This document shows, in pieces, positions 1-6,418 of a DNA stretch of 6,542 bases. The notes under the pieces are model-generated. The model searched no databases and was not told the origin of the DNA. It was given only the letters and a program-made list of their open reading frames with translations. The position numbers and the translations under genes are program-made. The stretch spans positions 230 to 6,771 of the forward strand of contig DYDC01000154.1 in the NCBI GenBank assembly GCA_020718125.1, read 5' to 3'. This DNA comes from Methylacidiphilum sp. (GTDB lineage: Bacteria > Verrucomicrobiota > Verrucomicrobiia > CAIQCK01). Within the stretch, counting starts at the first letter, position 1. Each line of letters begins with the position of its first letter.

Positions 1-191
1 GGGACGCCCGGCCCACTCTGATGCCAGACGCGGAACTCGCGGAGGCATTGCTCGTAGTTGCGGAGCGTGAGGCGCGAGGCGTTGCGCTCGGCCTGCTGGT
101 ATTGCAGGAACTCGCGCGCCAACTCGTCCGGCAGGAGGGCGTGACGCCCGTCTGGCGCTACGCCGGCGGCAGTTTTTTGCTGGTCTTGCAC
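1..191 (-). CDS. xerC: Tyrosine recombinase XerC/XerD family, N-terminal part, cut by the window edge
   Basis: The reading frame running off the left edge encodes 63 visible residues. Residues about 21-56 contain LPDELAREFLQYQQAERNAS followed by LTLRNYEQCLREF. This is the pattern of the N-terminal SAM-like core-binding domain of XerC/XerD recombinases (an FLxYL-xxERxxSxxTLxxY-type helix pair). The catalytic domain with the R-H-R-Y residues lies outside the window, so activity cannot be judged. XerC and XerD normally act at dif sites to resolve chromosome dimers before division. The proposed start is a GTG at 189-191 inside the 3' end of topA, a 34-base overlap. No convincing ribosome binding site precedes it, and a later TTG near residue 24 is possible. 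The position after dprA and topA matches a gene order known in Firmicutes (dprA-topA-trmFO-xerC), which supports XerC over a phage integrase. XerD or another integrase cannot be excluded. Confidence 0.72.
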   Translation of the reverse strand, partial: MQDQQKTAAGVAPDGRHALLPDELAREFLQYQQAERNASRLTLRNYEQCLREFRVWHQSGPGV

Positions 192-3100
192 TCGGGATAG
201 GCCGAGCAGGCCATGAATCGCCCGAACCGTCCGGTGCGGATGAGCATCGGCGAGCCGCATTTCTCGCATTTCTCATCCGTCGTCTCCGGCGCGGCCTTGG
301 CGGGCGCGGCGGGGGCCATGGCGCTCACGCCGGGTTTATCGGCAAGCTCAAGCGGCAGCGGCACGGTGGTCTTGCACTTCGGGTAGCCGGAGCAGCCGAG
401 GAACGTGCCACGCGCGCTGGCGCGAATCGCCATCGGCTTGCCGCACTTCTCGCAGACGATTTCGGTGAGTTGCGCTTTCGGTTTCGCGGCGGCTTTCGGC
501 GCGGCCCCGGCAACAGCCACAGGTTCAGCGCCTGCTTTGGCCCGCGTCGCGGATCTTTTCTGCTTCAACTGCTGCGCTGTGGCCTCTTCCGGCCCTTTGG
601 CGGCGGATTCGGCTGCGGGCGCGGCGGCCTTGATCTCGAGATCGGGTGGCAGCGGTTTGGCATTCCGGCATTTCGGGTAACCGGAGCACCCCAGGAACTG
701 GCCGCGCGCGCTGGTGCGGACGGCCATCGGCTTGCCGCACTTCTCGCAGGCGATGTTGGTGAGTTGCGCCTTCGGCCGCGCGGCGGGCTTCGCAGCGCCG
801 TCCGCCGAGGGAGCGACGCTTTCGACCTTCGCGCGGGCTTCTTCAAGCTTCTGCTTGAGTTCGTCGGAGAGCGGCTTGGTGCTCTTGCACTTCGGGTAAG
901 CCGTGCAGGCAAGGAACGAGCCGCGCCGGCTGCCCTTGATGGTCATCGGCGCGCCGCACTTCTCGCACTTCTCGTTGACCTCGACCATCGCGGCGGCGCG
1001 CGGCTTGGGGATGATCTTGCCGGTCGCCTCGTCGCGGGTGAAGCTCATCGCGTTGCGGCATTTCGGGTAGCCCGAACACGCGAGGAACGGCCCGCGCCGG
1101 CTGTTGCGCACGACCATCGGCGAGCCGCATTTTTCGCAGGCGATGCCGCTGTCCTCCAGCTTCCGCGGCGTGATGTTGCCCTCGGCGCTGCGCGTGAAAC
1201 TCATCGTGCTCTTGCAGTCGGGATAGGCCGAGCAGGCGAGGAACTCGCCGCTCTTGCCGCTGCGCACGACCATCGGCGAGCCGCACTTGGGGCAGGCGAT
1301 CTCAGTCTTCTCGGCGGGCGCGGCGTGGATCTGGCCGGAGTCGTCGCGGGTGAAGTTCATCGTGCCTTTGCAGTCGGGATAATTGGAGCAGGCGAGGAAT
1401 TCGCCGCTCTTGCCGCCCTTGACGATCATGTGCGCGGCACAGCGCGGGCACTTGATGTGGAGCTTCTCCGGCTCGACGATGTGGATGCTGCCGGCCTCGT
1501 CGCGGGTGAAATTGGCGGCGCTCTTGCACTTCGGGTAGGTCGAGCAGGCCAGGAACTCGCCGTTGCGGCCGTGCTTGATGACCATCGGCGAGCCGCAGTC
1601 CTCGCACTTGAGGTTCGTCATCTCCGGCGGCTTGGTCTCCAGCGCCTTGTCGAGCGTCGGCTTGAAATCCTTGTAGAACCGCGCGAGCAGCTCGTGCCAC
1701 TCGACCTTGCCGCTCTCGACCTCGTCGAGTTCCTCCTCCATCTTCGCGGTGAACTGCACGTCGAGCAGGTCGGGGAACGCGCCGACGAGCAGGTCGGTCG
1801 TGATCTCGCCCAGCTCGGTCGGCTTGAGGCGGCCCTTGTCCTTCTCGACGTAGGCGCGCTTCTGGATGGTCGAGACGGTCGGCGCGTAGGTGCTGGGCCG
1901 GCCGATGCCGAGTTCCTCCAGCGCCTTCACCAGCGTCGCCTCGGAGTAACGCGGCGGCGGTTCGGTGAAATGCCGCTCCGGCTTCAGTTCGATCAACTCC
2001 AGGCCCTCCCCCGCGGCCAGCGGCGGAATCGGCTCGCCGCCTTCCTCGGCCATCTTGTCCTCGTCGCCTTCCTCGACGCCATAGACTTTCAAGAAACCGG
2101 GGAACGTCACCTGCGTGCTGCTGGCGCGGAACCAGAACGCGCGCGGCTGCGGGACGCGCTCGTTCTTCGCGAGGACCTCCACGCTCTTGATGAGCATCTG
2201 CGCCGGTGTCATCTGGCTGGCGACGAACCGTTTCCAGACCAGCGTGTAGAGCGCGAGTTGCTGGCGGTCCAGATATGGAGCCACGCTCTCCGGCGTCCGC
2301 CGCGCCGACGTGGGCCGGATCGCCTCGTGCGCGCCCTGCGCCGTTTCGCGCGAGCGATAGGCGTTCGGCGTCTCCGGCGCGAACTCCGCCCCGTGCGTCT
2401 CGCGGATGTAATCAAGCGCCTCGGCCTGCGCCTCGCGCGAGACCGTCAGCGAGTCTGTGCGCATGTAAGTGATGAGACCGACGGAGCCTTCGTCGCCCAC
2501 CTCGACGCCTTCATAAAGCTGTTGCGCGATGCGCATCGTCTGGTCGGTGCCGAACCGCAGGCTGGTTGACGCGGCCCGCTGGAGCGTGCTGGTCATGAAC
2601 GGCGGGAACGGGTTCCGTTTCCGCGTCTGTTCCTCGACCTTCTCCACCTTCCACGAAGCACCGTCGAGTTCAGCCTTCACCGCGTCCGCGGTGGCTTGGT
2701 CCTTCAACAGGAACAGCCCCTTCTCAGCGTCAATCAGCCGCTCTTCGTTGATCCGCATGAGCCGCGCGCGGAACGGCGTGCGCGGGTCCGCCAGCTTGCG
2801 CACGTCGGCCTCGACCGACCAGTATTCCCGCGCCTTGAACGCGCGGATCTCGCGCTCGCGCTCGACGATGATCCGCACCGCCACGCTCTGCACGCGGCCG
2901 GCGCTGCGGGCGCCGCGCACGCGCCGCCAGAGCAACGGGCTGATCTTGTAGCCGACGATCCGGTCGAGGATGCGCCGCGCCTGCTGGCTGTCCACGCGGT
3001 TCTGGTCAATGTCGCCGGGCGCGACGAACGCCTGCTGGATGGCGTTCTTGGTGATCTCGTTGAACGTGACGCGCTTGAAACGTGCGCGGTCCTTTTTGTT

Positions 3101-3403
3101 CTTGGCGAGCAGTTCGCAGAGGTGCCATGCGATGGCCTCGCCCTCGCGGTCAGGGTCGGGCGCGAGGAAGACTTTCGGAGCCGACACGGCCGCCGCCTTC
3201 AACTCGGCGACGACCTTTTTCTTCAGCGGCGAGACCTCGTAGGTCGGCTCGAAGTTGCGCTCGATGTCCACGCTCAGGCCCTTGCTGGGCAGATCGCGGA
3301 TGTGGCCCATCGAGGCCTTCACCACGTAGTCGCGGCCGAGATACTTGTTGATGGTCTTCGCCTTGGCCGGCGATTCGACGATGACCAGGTTCTTGTCGCT
3401 CAT
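158..3403 (-). CDS. topA: DNA topoisomerase I (type IA) with eight C-terminal zinc ribbons
   Basis: This enzyme relaxes negatively supercoiled DNA by transient cleavage of one strand through a 5'-phosphotyrosine. The N-terminal TOPRIM domain shows VIVESPAKAKTI (E10) and the metal-binding DPDREGE (D83, D85, E87). The active-site segment GLITYMRTDS gives Tyr313 and Arg315, and HEAIRPT (359-365) and GRPSTYAPTVSTIQKR (501-516) are further type IA signatures. All expected catalytic residues are present. From residue 600 to 1072 there are eight CxxC-x16-C-x5-C zinc ribbons. The total length of 1081 residues exceeds E. coli TopA (865) mainly because of these. Linkers after the fifth ribbon are rich in Ala, Pro and Lys. 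The ATG at 3401-3403 overlaps the dprA stop as ATGA; no ribosome binding site is visible, so translation is probably coupled to dprA. Family assignment is near certain. The reason for the extra ribbons is not known. Confidence 0.98.
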   Translation of the reverse strand: MSDKNLVIVESPAKAKTINKYLGRDYVVKASMGHIRDLPSKGLSVDIERNFEPTYEVSPLKKKVVAELKAAAVSAPKVFLAPDPDREGEAIAWHLCELLAKNKKDRARFKRVTFNEITKNAIQQAFVAPGDIDQNRVDSQQARRILDRIVGYKISPLLWRRVRGARSAGRVQSVAVRIIVEREREIRAFKAREYWSVEADVRKLADPRTPFRARLMRINEERLIDAEKGLFLLKDQATADAVKAELDGASWKVEKVEEQTRKRNPFPPFMTSTLQRAASTSLRFGTDQTMRIAQQLYEGVEVGDEGSVGLITYMRTDSLTVSREAQAEALDYIRETHGAEFAPETPNAYRSRETAQGAHEAIRPTSARRTPESVAPYLDRQQLALYTLVWKRFVASQMTPAQMLIKSVEVLAKNERVPQPRAFWFRASSTQVTFPGFLKVYGVEEGDEDKMAEEGGEPIPPLAAGEGLELIELKPERHFTEPPPRYSEATLVKALEELGIGRPSTYAPTVSTIQKRAYVEKDKGRLKPTELGEITTDLLVGAFPDLLDVQFTAKMEEELDEVESGKVEWHELLARFYKDFKPTLDKALETKPPEMTNLKCEDCGSPMVIKHGRNGEFLACSTYPKCKSAANFTRDEAGSIHIVEPEKLHIKCPRCAAHMIVKGGKSGEFLACSNYPDCKGTMNFTRDDSGQIHAAPAEKTEIACPKCGSPMVVRSGKSGEFLACSAYPDCKSTMSFTRSAEGNITPRKLEDSGIACEKCGSPMVVRNSRRGPFLACSGYPKCRNAMSFTRDEATGKIIPKPRAAAMVEVNEKCEKCGAPMTIKGSRRGSFLACTAYPKCKSTKPLSDELKQKLEEARAKVESVAPSADGAAKPAARPKAQLTNIACEKCGKPMAVRTSARGQFLGCSGYPKCRNAKPLPPDLEIKAAAPAAESAAKGPEEATAQQLKQKRSATRAKAGAEPVAVAGAAPKAAAKPKAQLTEIVCEKCGKPMAIRASARGTFLGCSGYPKCKTTVPLPLELADKPGVSAMAPAAPAKAAPETTDEKCEKCGSPMLIRTGRFGRFMACSAYPECKTSKKLPPA
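188..1606 (-). repeat. Eight tetracysteine zinc-ribbon repeats in the topA 3' region
   Basis: First cysteines fall at TopA residues 600, 652, 704, 756, 813, 886, 984 and 1046, each with spacing CxxC-x16-C-x5-C. The first four copies are exactly 52 residues (156 bases) apart and share a linker of the type NFTRDEAGSIH between ribbons. Later copies carry longer Ala/Pro/Lys-rich linkers and the recurring phrase AxPKAQLTxIxCEKCG at copies 6 and 7. Typical repeat wording is CGSPMVVRxxxxGxFLACSxYPxCK. In E. coli TopA, C-terminal zinc ribbons bind ssDNA and RNA polymerase. Here the same role is inferred, with more copies. The pattern implies growth by tandem duplication of a roughly 156-base unit. 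Confidence 0.93.
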
Positions 3404-4506
3404 GGCTTGATGCGGACGAGGCGCCTGCCAGGCAACTGCCTGATCAAGCGCCTCATCTCAAGGCGCAGCAACGTGGCGAAAACTTCCGCCGATGTCAACC
3501 CGCTTTGCCGGATGACCGCGTCGAGGTCAGTTTCCTCGTCACCGACAGCCGTGAGGACCCTTCGCTCCACATCGGACAACTCCAGGGCCGGCGGCTCGGC
3601 TTGCCCGGCTTCCTGACGCGTGGATTTTGGGAACAACTCTTCAAACTCCGTGAGCACGTCCTCGGCATCCTCGACCAGCTTCGCGCCGCTCTTGATAAGG
3701 CGGTGACAGCCTTTCGACTGCGGCGAGTCGGCGCGGCCCGGCACGGCGAACACCTGCCGGCCTTGGTCGAGCGCCATGTTGGCCGTGATGAGCGCGCCAC
3801 TGCTAAGACCGGCCTCCACGACGATGATGCCAAGCGAGAGGCCGCTGACGATGCGGTTGCGAAGCGGGAAATGCTGAGCGTCCGGTCGCACACCGAACGG
3901 GAATTGCGTCATCATCGCGCCGCCGCCCGCCGCGATCTTCTCGTAGAGCGCGCCGTTCTCCGCCGGATAGACCACGTCGAGGCCCGTGCCGAGCACGGCG
4001 AACGTCCGGCCGTTCGCCGCGAGCGCGCCCTGATGCGCGGCGGTGTCAATGCCCCGCGCCAACCCACTGACCACCGTGACGCCGGCAAACGCAAGTTGGT
4101 AGGCGAGCTTGCGCGCCGTCTCCAAGCCGTAATAGGTCGTCTGGCGCGAGCCGACGATGGCGACAGCGTGCTTGTCGCGTGGTTCCAGCGCGCCTTTCAC
4201 GTAGAGCGCCAGCGGCGGGTCGTAGATCTGGCGGAGGTTTTCGGGATAATCGGGGTCGTCGAGCGTGAGCACCCGCGCGCCGAAGTCGGTGATGCGTTTC
4301 AGTTCGCGGTCGAGGTCCACCTGCGACTGCCAGCCAGTGATCGCGCGGGCCACTTCCTCGCCGACGCCGTCCACCTGCATCAACTCGCGCGCGCTGGCGG
4401 CAAGGATGGCCTGCGGCTGGCCGAACCGCTCCAGCAGCCGCTTCACGCGCACCGGCCCGACGTGATCACTCATGTTCAGCGCGATGTATGCGTCGCGGGC
4501 CTCCAT
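3400..4506 (-). CDS. dprA: DNA-processing protein DprA (Smf family)
   Basis: DprA binds single-stranded DNA and loads RecA on it during natural transformation. It is also widespread in bacteria not known to be competent. The 368-residue product has an N-terminal helix-hairpin-helix region (VGPVRVKRLLERFG at 16-29 and VDGVGEEVARAI at 45-56) and a Rossmann-like core. The core carries the family motifs GSR (119-121), SGLARGID (147-154), FPLRNRIVSGLS (213-224), EAGLSSGALITA (230-241) and QVFAVPGR (251-258). A C-terminal winged-helix-like segment follows at about 308-366. Length is close to E. coli Smf (374). The open frame extends 139 codons upstream to 4923, but that part overlaps the preceding gene and is low-complexity shadow sequence. 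The ATG at 4504-4506 has a ribosome binding site at the right distance and starts the domain properly. The stop overlaps the topA start (ATGA). Confidence 0.97.
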   Translation of the reverse strand: MEARDAYIALNMSDHVGPVRVKRLLERFGQPQAILAASARELMQVDGVGEEVARAITGWQSQVDLDRELKRITDFGARVLTLDDPDYPENLRQIYDPPLALYVKGALEPRDKHAVAIVGSRQTTYYGLETARKLAYQLAFAGVTVVSGLARGIDTAAHQGALAANGRTFAVLGTGLDVVYPAENGALYEKIAAGGGAMMTQFPFGVRPDAQHFPLRNRIVSGLSLGIIVVEAGLSSGALITANMALDQGRQVFAVPGRADSPQSKGCHRLIKSGAKLVEDAEDVLTEFEELFPKSTRQEAGQAEPPALELSDVERRVLTAVGDEETDLDAVIRQSGLTSAEVFATLLRLEMRRLIRQLPGRRLVRIKP

Positions 4507-4515
4507 GATGAAATG

Positions 4516-4524
4516 CCTCCCTCC
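4516..4524 (-). promoter_or_regulatory. Ribosome binding site that fixes the dprA start
   Basis: Read on the minus strand the site is GGAGGGAGG, ending 9 bases before the ATG at 4506. It lies in the only gap between genes of this cluster, the 20 bases between the stop of the 207-aa gene (4527) and dprA. It decides against the longer open frame that begins at 4923. Confidence 0.8.
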
Positions 4525-4526
4525 GC

Positions 4527-5150
4527 CTAGGCCGTTTCGGCCTTCTTCTTCGCCGCGGGCTGGCGCTTCCGCGCGAACAACTCGAGCTGCGGGTCCTTGA
4601 TGAGATGGTAAAGCTTCAGGACGCGGATGACCTCCAGCAGGTCGCTCTTGATATAGTTGCGGTTTACCTCGACGGAGGCGATGAGCGACAACAACATCGT
4701 GCGGAAAATGATCACGCCGTCCACGCCGGCGGCGCGGAGCAGTTCGATGGTCTTGGACTTGAGCGACTCGCTCGCCGGCAGTTCCGGCACGACCAGCAGC
4801 TTCAGCAACGGACCGTCCTCGCCGCCCACCAGCAACTCGGCGGCATCGAGCGACTGTTTCTCGACAAACTTCAGCAGTTGCTTCTTCGAGACAACCGACG
4901 GGCCGAACCGCTCCGTGTGCCACGGCTTGACCACGACGATGGCGCGCGCAACGCGGCGCAGGTCGTCGAGGCCGAGCACGAAGCTCGGCGGCCCGGCCGC
5001 AAGATCGGCGCGCGGGTTGTGGACGATGAAGTCAATCTCCTCAGTCGCGGTCTTCTCGCGGGCGACGACGGCGTATTTGCGCCGCTGGCTCACCAGAAGG
5101 CCGTGCAACTCGAAGAATTCCCTGACGACGGATTCACCGACGGCTGACAT
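4527..5150 (-). CDS. Unrecognised 207-aa protein, possible diverged PD-(D/E)XK nuclease-like domain
   Basis: I do not recognise a named family. The N-terminal part begins GESVVREFFELHG (5-17), then a strand-like QRRKYAVV, then EEIDFIVHN (37-45), and after an insert of about 25 residues AIVVVKPWH (70-78). This order (helix with acidic residues, I-D-x-I-V strand, hydrophobic strand ending x-x-K) is like PD-(D/E)XK proteins such as YraN/UPF0102. However, Val73 stands where the acidic residue of E-x-K is expected, so it may be inactive or use a migrated residue. Residues 115-150 alternate strands and helices (LLKLLVVPEL, GVDGVIIFRTML). Residues 160-192 look helical, and the tail is Lys/Ala-rich. 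There is no signal peptide or membrane segment, so it is probably cytosolic. The start overlaps the aroB end by 17 bases and has a good ribosome binding site. Its place directly before dprA suggests a DNA-related role. The gene is real with high confidence; the function is inference. Confidence 0.85.
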   Translation of the reverse strand: MSAVGESVVREFFELHGLLVSQRRKYAVVAREKTATEEIDFIVHNPRADLAAGPPSFVLGLDDLRRVARAIVVVKPWHTERFGPSVVSKKQLLKFVEKQSLDAAELLVGGEDGPLLKLLVVPELPASESLKSKTIELLRAAGVDGVIIFRTMLLSLIASVEVNRNYIKSDLLEVIRVLKLYHLIKDPQLELFARKRQPAAKKKAETA

Positions 5151-6225
5151 TCCACGTCTCCTCGATATCGGCCTCGGTCACCGCGTCGGTGACGAACACT
5201 TCGCCAATCCGGCGCGCGAGCACGAAGCGCAGTTTGCCTTCGACGGCCTTTTTGTCCACACGCATCGGCGCGATGATCTTCGCGAACGGCACGGCCGGCA
5301 GCGTGAGATCAAACCCCGCGCGCCGCAGCAGCGACTCGATGCGCGCCACGTCGGCGGCGCCAAGGCCGCCGCGTTTCTGTGACAGGCGCGCCGCGGCAAG
5401 CATCCCGATGGCGACGGCCTCGCCGTGCAGATAGCCGCCGTAGCCGGCGACCGCCTCGATGGCGTGACCGACGGTATGGCCGAAGTTGAGGATGGCGCGC
5501 AGGCCGCTCTCGCGCTCGTCCTGCGAGACGACATCGGCCTTGATCTCGCAGCAGCGGGCGATGACCGGCGCGAGTTGGGCCATGTCCTTCGCCATCAGCG
5601 CGTCGAGCCGCTGCTCCAGCAACTCGAACAGCTTCGCGTCGTAAATGACGCCGTATTTGATGACCTCGGCCATCCCGGAGCGGAACTCACGCTCCGGCAA
5701 CGAGCGCAGCAGGGCGAGATCGGCCAGCACCAAGCGCGGCTGGTAGAACGCGCCGACGAGGTTCTTGCCCTGCGGCAGGTTGATGGCGACCTTGCCGCCA
5801 ACGGAGCTATCCACCATCGCAAGCAGCGTCGTTGGCGCCTGCACGAAATCCACGCCGCGCAGATACGTCGCCGCAATGAAGCCCGCCAAGTCGCCGACCA
5901 CGCCTCCGCCGAGCGCGACGATGAACGAGCGCCGGCTGAGCTGCGCGGTAGCGAGATGTTCGTAGAGTTCGCCGGAAACCTTGAGCGACTTGGAGTTCTC
6001 CCCCGCCGGCACGGTCAACAGGCTCGCCTGCAAGCCCGCGCCAGCCAGCGCATCGCGGACGGTCGCGCCGTAAAGCGGGCGGACGGTCGAGTCGGTGATG
6101 ATGGCGCAGCGGCGGCCGAGTTTAAGTTTCGCGGAGAGCCTTGTCAGTTCGCCGGACAGCAAGCCGTCGCCGATGAGGATGTCGTAACTGCGCTCTCCGA
6201 GCGCGACATGAACGGTATTGGCCAT
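5134..6225 (-). CDS. aroB: 3-dehydroquinate synthase
   Basis: AroB converts DAHP to 3-dehydroquinate, the second step of the shikimate pathway to chorismate and aromatic amino acids, in the cytosol with NAD+ and a divalent metal such as zinc. The 363-residue product is of normal length and shows the family motifs in order: PAGENSKS (73-80), GGGVVGDLAGFIAATYLRG (106-124), PTTLLAMVDSSVGGK (131-145), GMAEVIKYG (184-192), NFGHTVGHAIE (247-257) and YLHGEAVAIGM (265-275). The expected metal ligands are Glu187, His250 and His267, matching E. coli Glu184, His247 and His264 with a constant shift. Lys190 is also in place. The ATG at 6223-6225 gives a natural N-terminus (VHVALGERSYDILIGDGLL). No Shine-Dalgarno sequence is seen before it. 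It is the first gene of the packed cluster and follows a palindrome-rich non-coding region. Confidence 0.98.
   Translation of the reverse strand: MANTVHVALGERSYDILIGDGLLSGELTRLSAKLKLGRRCAIITDSTVRPLYGATVRDALAGAGLQASLLTVPAGENSKSLKVSGELYEHLATAQLSRRSFIVALGGGVVGDLAGFIAATYLRGVDFVQAPTTLLAMVDSSVGGKVAINLPQGKNLVGAFYQPRLVLADLALLRSLPEREFRSGMAEVIKYGVIYDAKLFELLEQRLDALMAKDMAQLAPVIARCCEIKADVVSQDERESGLRAILNFGHTVGHAIEAVAGYGGYLHGEAVAIGMLAAARLSQKRGGLGAADVARIESLLRRAGFDLTLPAVPFAKIIAPMRVDKKAVEGKLRFVLARRIGEVFVTDAVTEADIEETWNVSRR
5158..5163 (-). promoter_or_regulatory. Ribosome binding site of the 207-aa gene, inside aroB
   Basis: The minus strand reads GAGGAG here, 7 bases before the ATG at 5148-5150. The site is embedded in the aroB codons for the segment DIEETW near the aroB C-terminus. 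It supports the overlapping start and reinitiation or coupled translation after aroB. Confidence 0.75.
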
Positions 6226-6237
6226 GAGCGGGCGGCA

Positions 6238-6264
6238 GCTTAAGGCTGGGGCGGGTCAAGTCAA
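6238..6264 (-). promoter_or_regulatory. Weak candidate promoter of aroB
   Basis: On the minus strand TTGACT (6264-6259) is followed after 15 bases by TTAAGC (6243-6238). The -35 word is good, but the -10 word is poor and the spacing short. Two further TTGAC words occur at 6259-6255 and 6272-6268, so there are three within 18 bases. If used, the 5' leader of aroB would be very short, which fits the lack of a Shine-Dalgarno site. Alternatively aroB is transcribed by read-through from further right. Confidence 0.2.
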
Positions 6265-6270
6265 GCGGTC

Positions 6271-6305
6271 AAAAACAGTTCAGGCGTCCCGTGGGACGCC
6301 TGAAC
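6271..6305 (-). terminator. Intrinsic terminator-like hairpin pointing toward aroB
   Basis: The bases 6278-6290 (GTTCAGGCGTCCC) and 6293-6305 are perfect reverse complements around a 2-base centre. This gives up to 13 base pairs, with a real loop of four or more bases if the inner pairs open. On the minus strand the stem is followed by TGTTTTT (6277-6271), the U-tract expected of a Rho-independent terminator. On the plus strand it is followed by CCTTAAAAG, which is not a terminator tail. It ends 45 bases before the aroB ATG, so it would stop a leftward transcript begun to the right of it, or act as an attenuator. It could also be a copy of a dispersed palindromic repeat. Confidence 0.6.
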
Positions 6306-6306
6306 C

Positions 6307-6390
6307 TTAAAAGCGGCGCGCCTGTCTTTTGGATCTGGGCTGCCGCAAATCCTCGTTGGTCCGTGACCAACTGCGGCATAGACTACGCAT
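6307..6390 (-). CDS. Possible 27-codon ORF ending at the terminator; doubtful
   Basis: An ATG at 6388-6390 opens 27 codons (MRSLCRSWSRTNEDLRQ at the start, very basic toward the end) and stops with TAA at 6307-6309, one base before the terminator stem. A purine-rich AGAGGGAAG precedes the ATG, but GAGGG is only 3 bases away, too close for a normal ribosome binding site. The ORF runs through the nested hairpin at 6341-6378, so its codons are constrained by base pairing. I think a chance frame through a structured repeat is more likely than a gene. A leader peptide is the alternative. Confidence 0.12.
   Translation of the reverse strand: MRSLCRSWSRTNEDLRQPRSKRQARRF
6341..6378. repeat. Nested two-stem hairpin
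   Basis: The outer arms are TGCCGCA (6341-6347) and TGCGGCA (6372-6378), 7 bp. The inner arms are GTTGGTC (6355-6361) and GACCAAC (6365-6371), 7 bp with a 3-base loop. The inner stem stacks directly on one side of the outer stem, leaving a one-sided bulge of 7 bases (6348-6354, GAGGATT on the minus strand). Both stems are perfect, which argues for a selected fold or a repeat-family palindrome. Its strand of action is not certain; the adjacent terminator suggests the minus strand. Confidence 0.55.
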
Positions 6391-6418
6391 CTTCCCTCTG
6401 TGGGTCAATTTCTATTCC

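Noticed and set aside
470..2569. A 699-codon open frame on the plus strand antisense to topA.
   Set aside because: It mirrors the codon pattern of a GC-rich gene, is very rich in Arg, Ala, Leu and Asp with no recognisable domain, and lies fully opposite well-supported topA catalytic and zinc-ribbon sequence.
3505..4530. A 341-codon plus-strand open frame opposite dprA.
   Set aside because: It is an antisense shadow of a GC-rich gene; its translation is low-complexity and the minus-strand DprA motifs are unambiguous.
4507..4923. An N-terminal extension of dprA by 139 codons.
   Set aside because: It overlaps the 207-aa gene, reads as Arg/Gly/Ala-rich nonsense, and the ATG at 4506 has a proper ribosome binding site and the expected DprA N-terminus.
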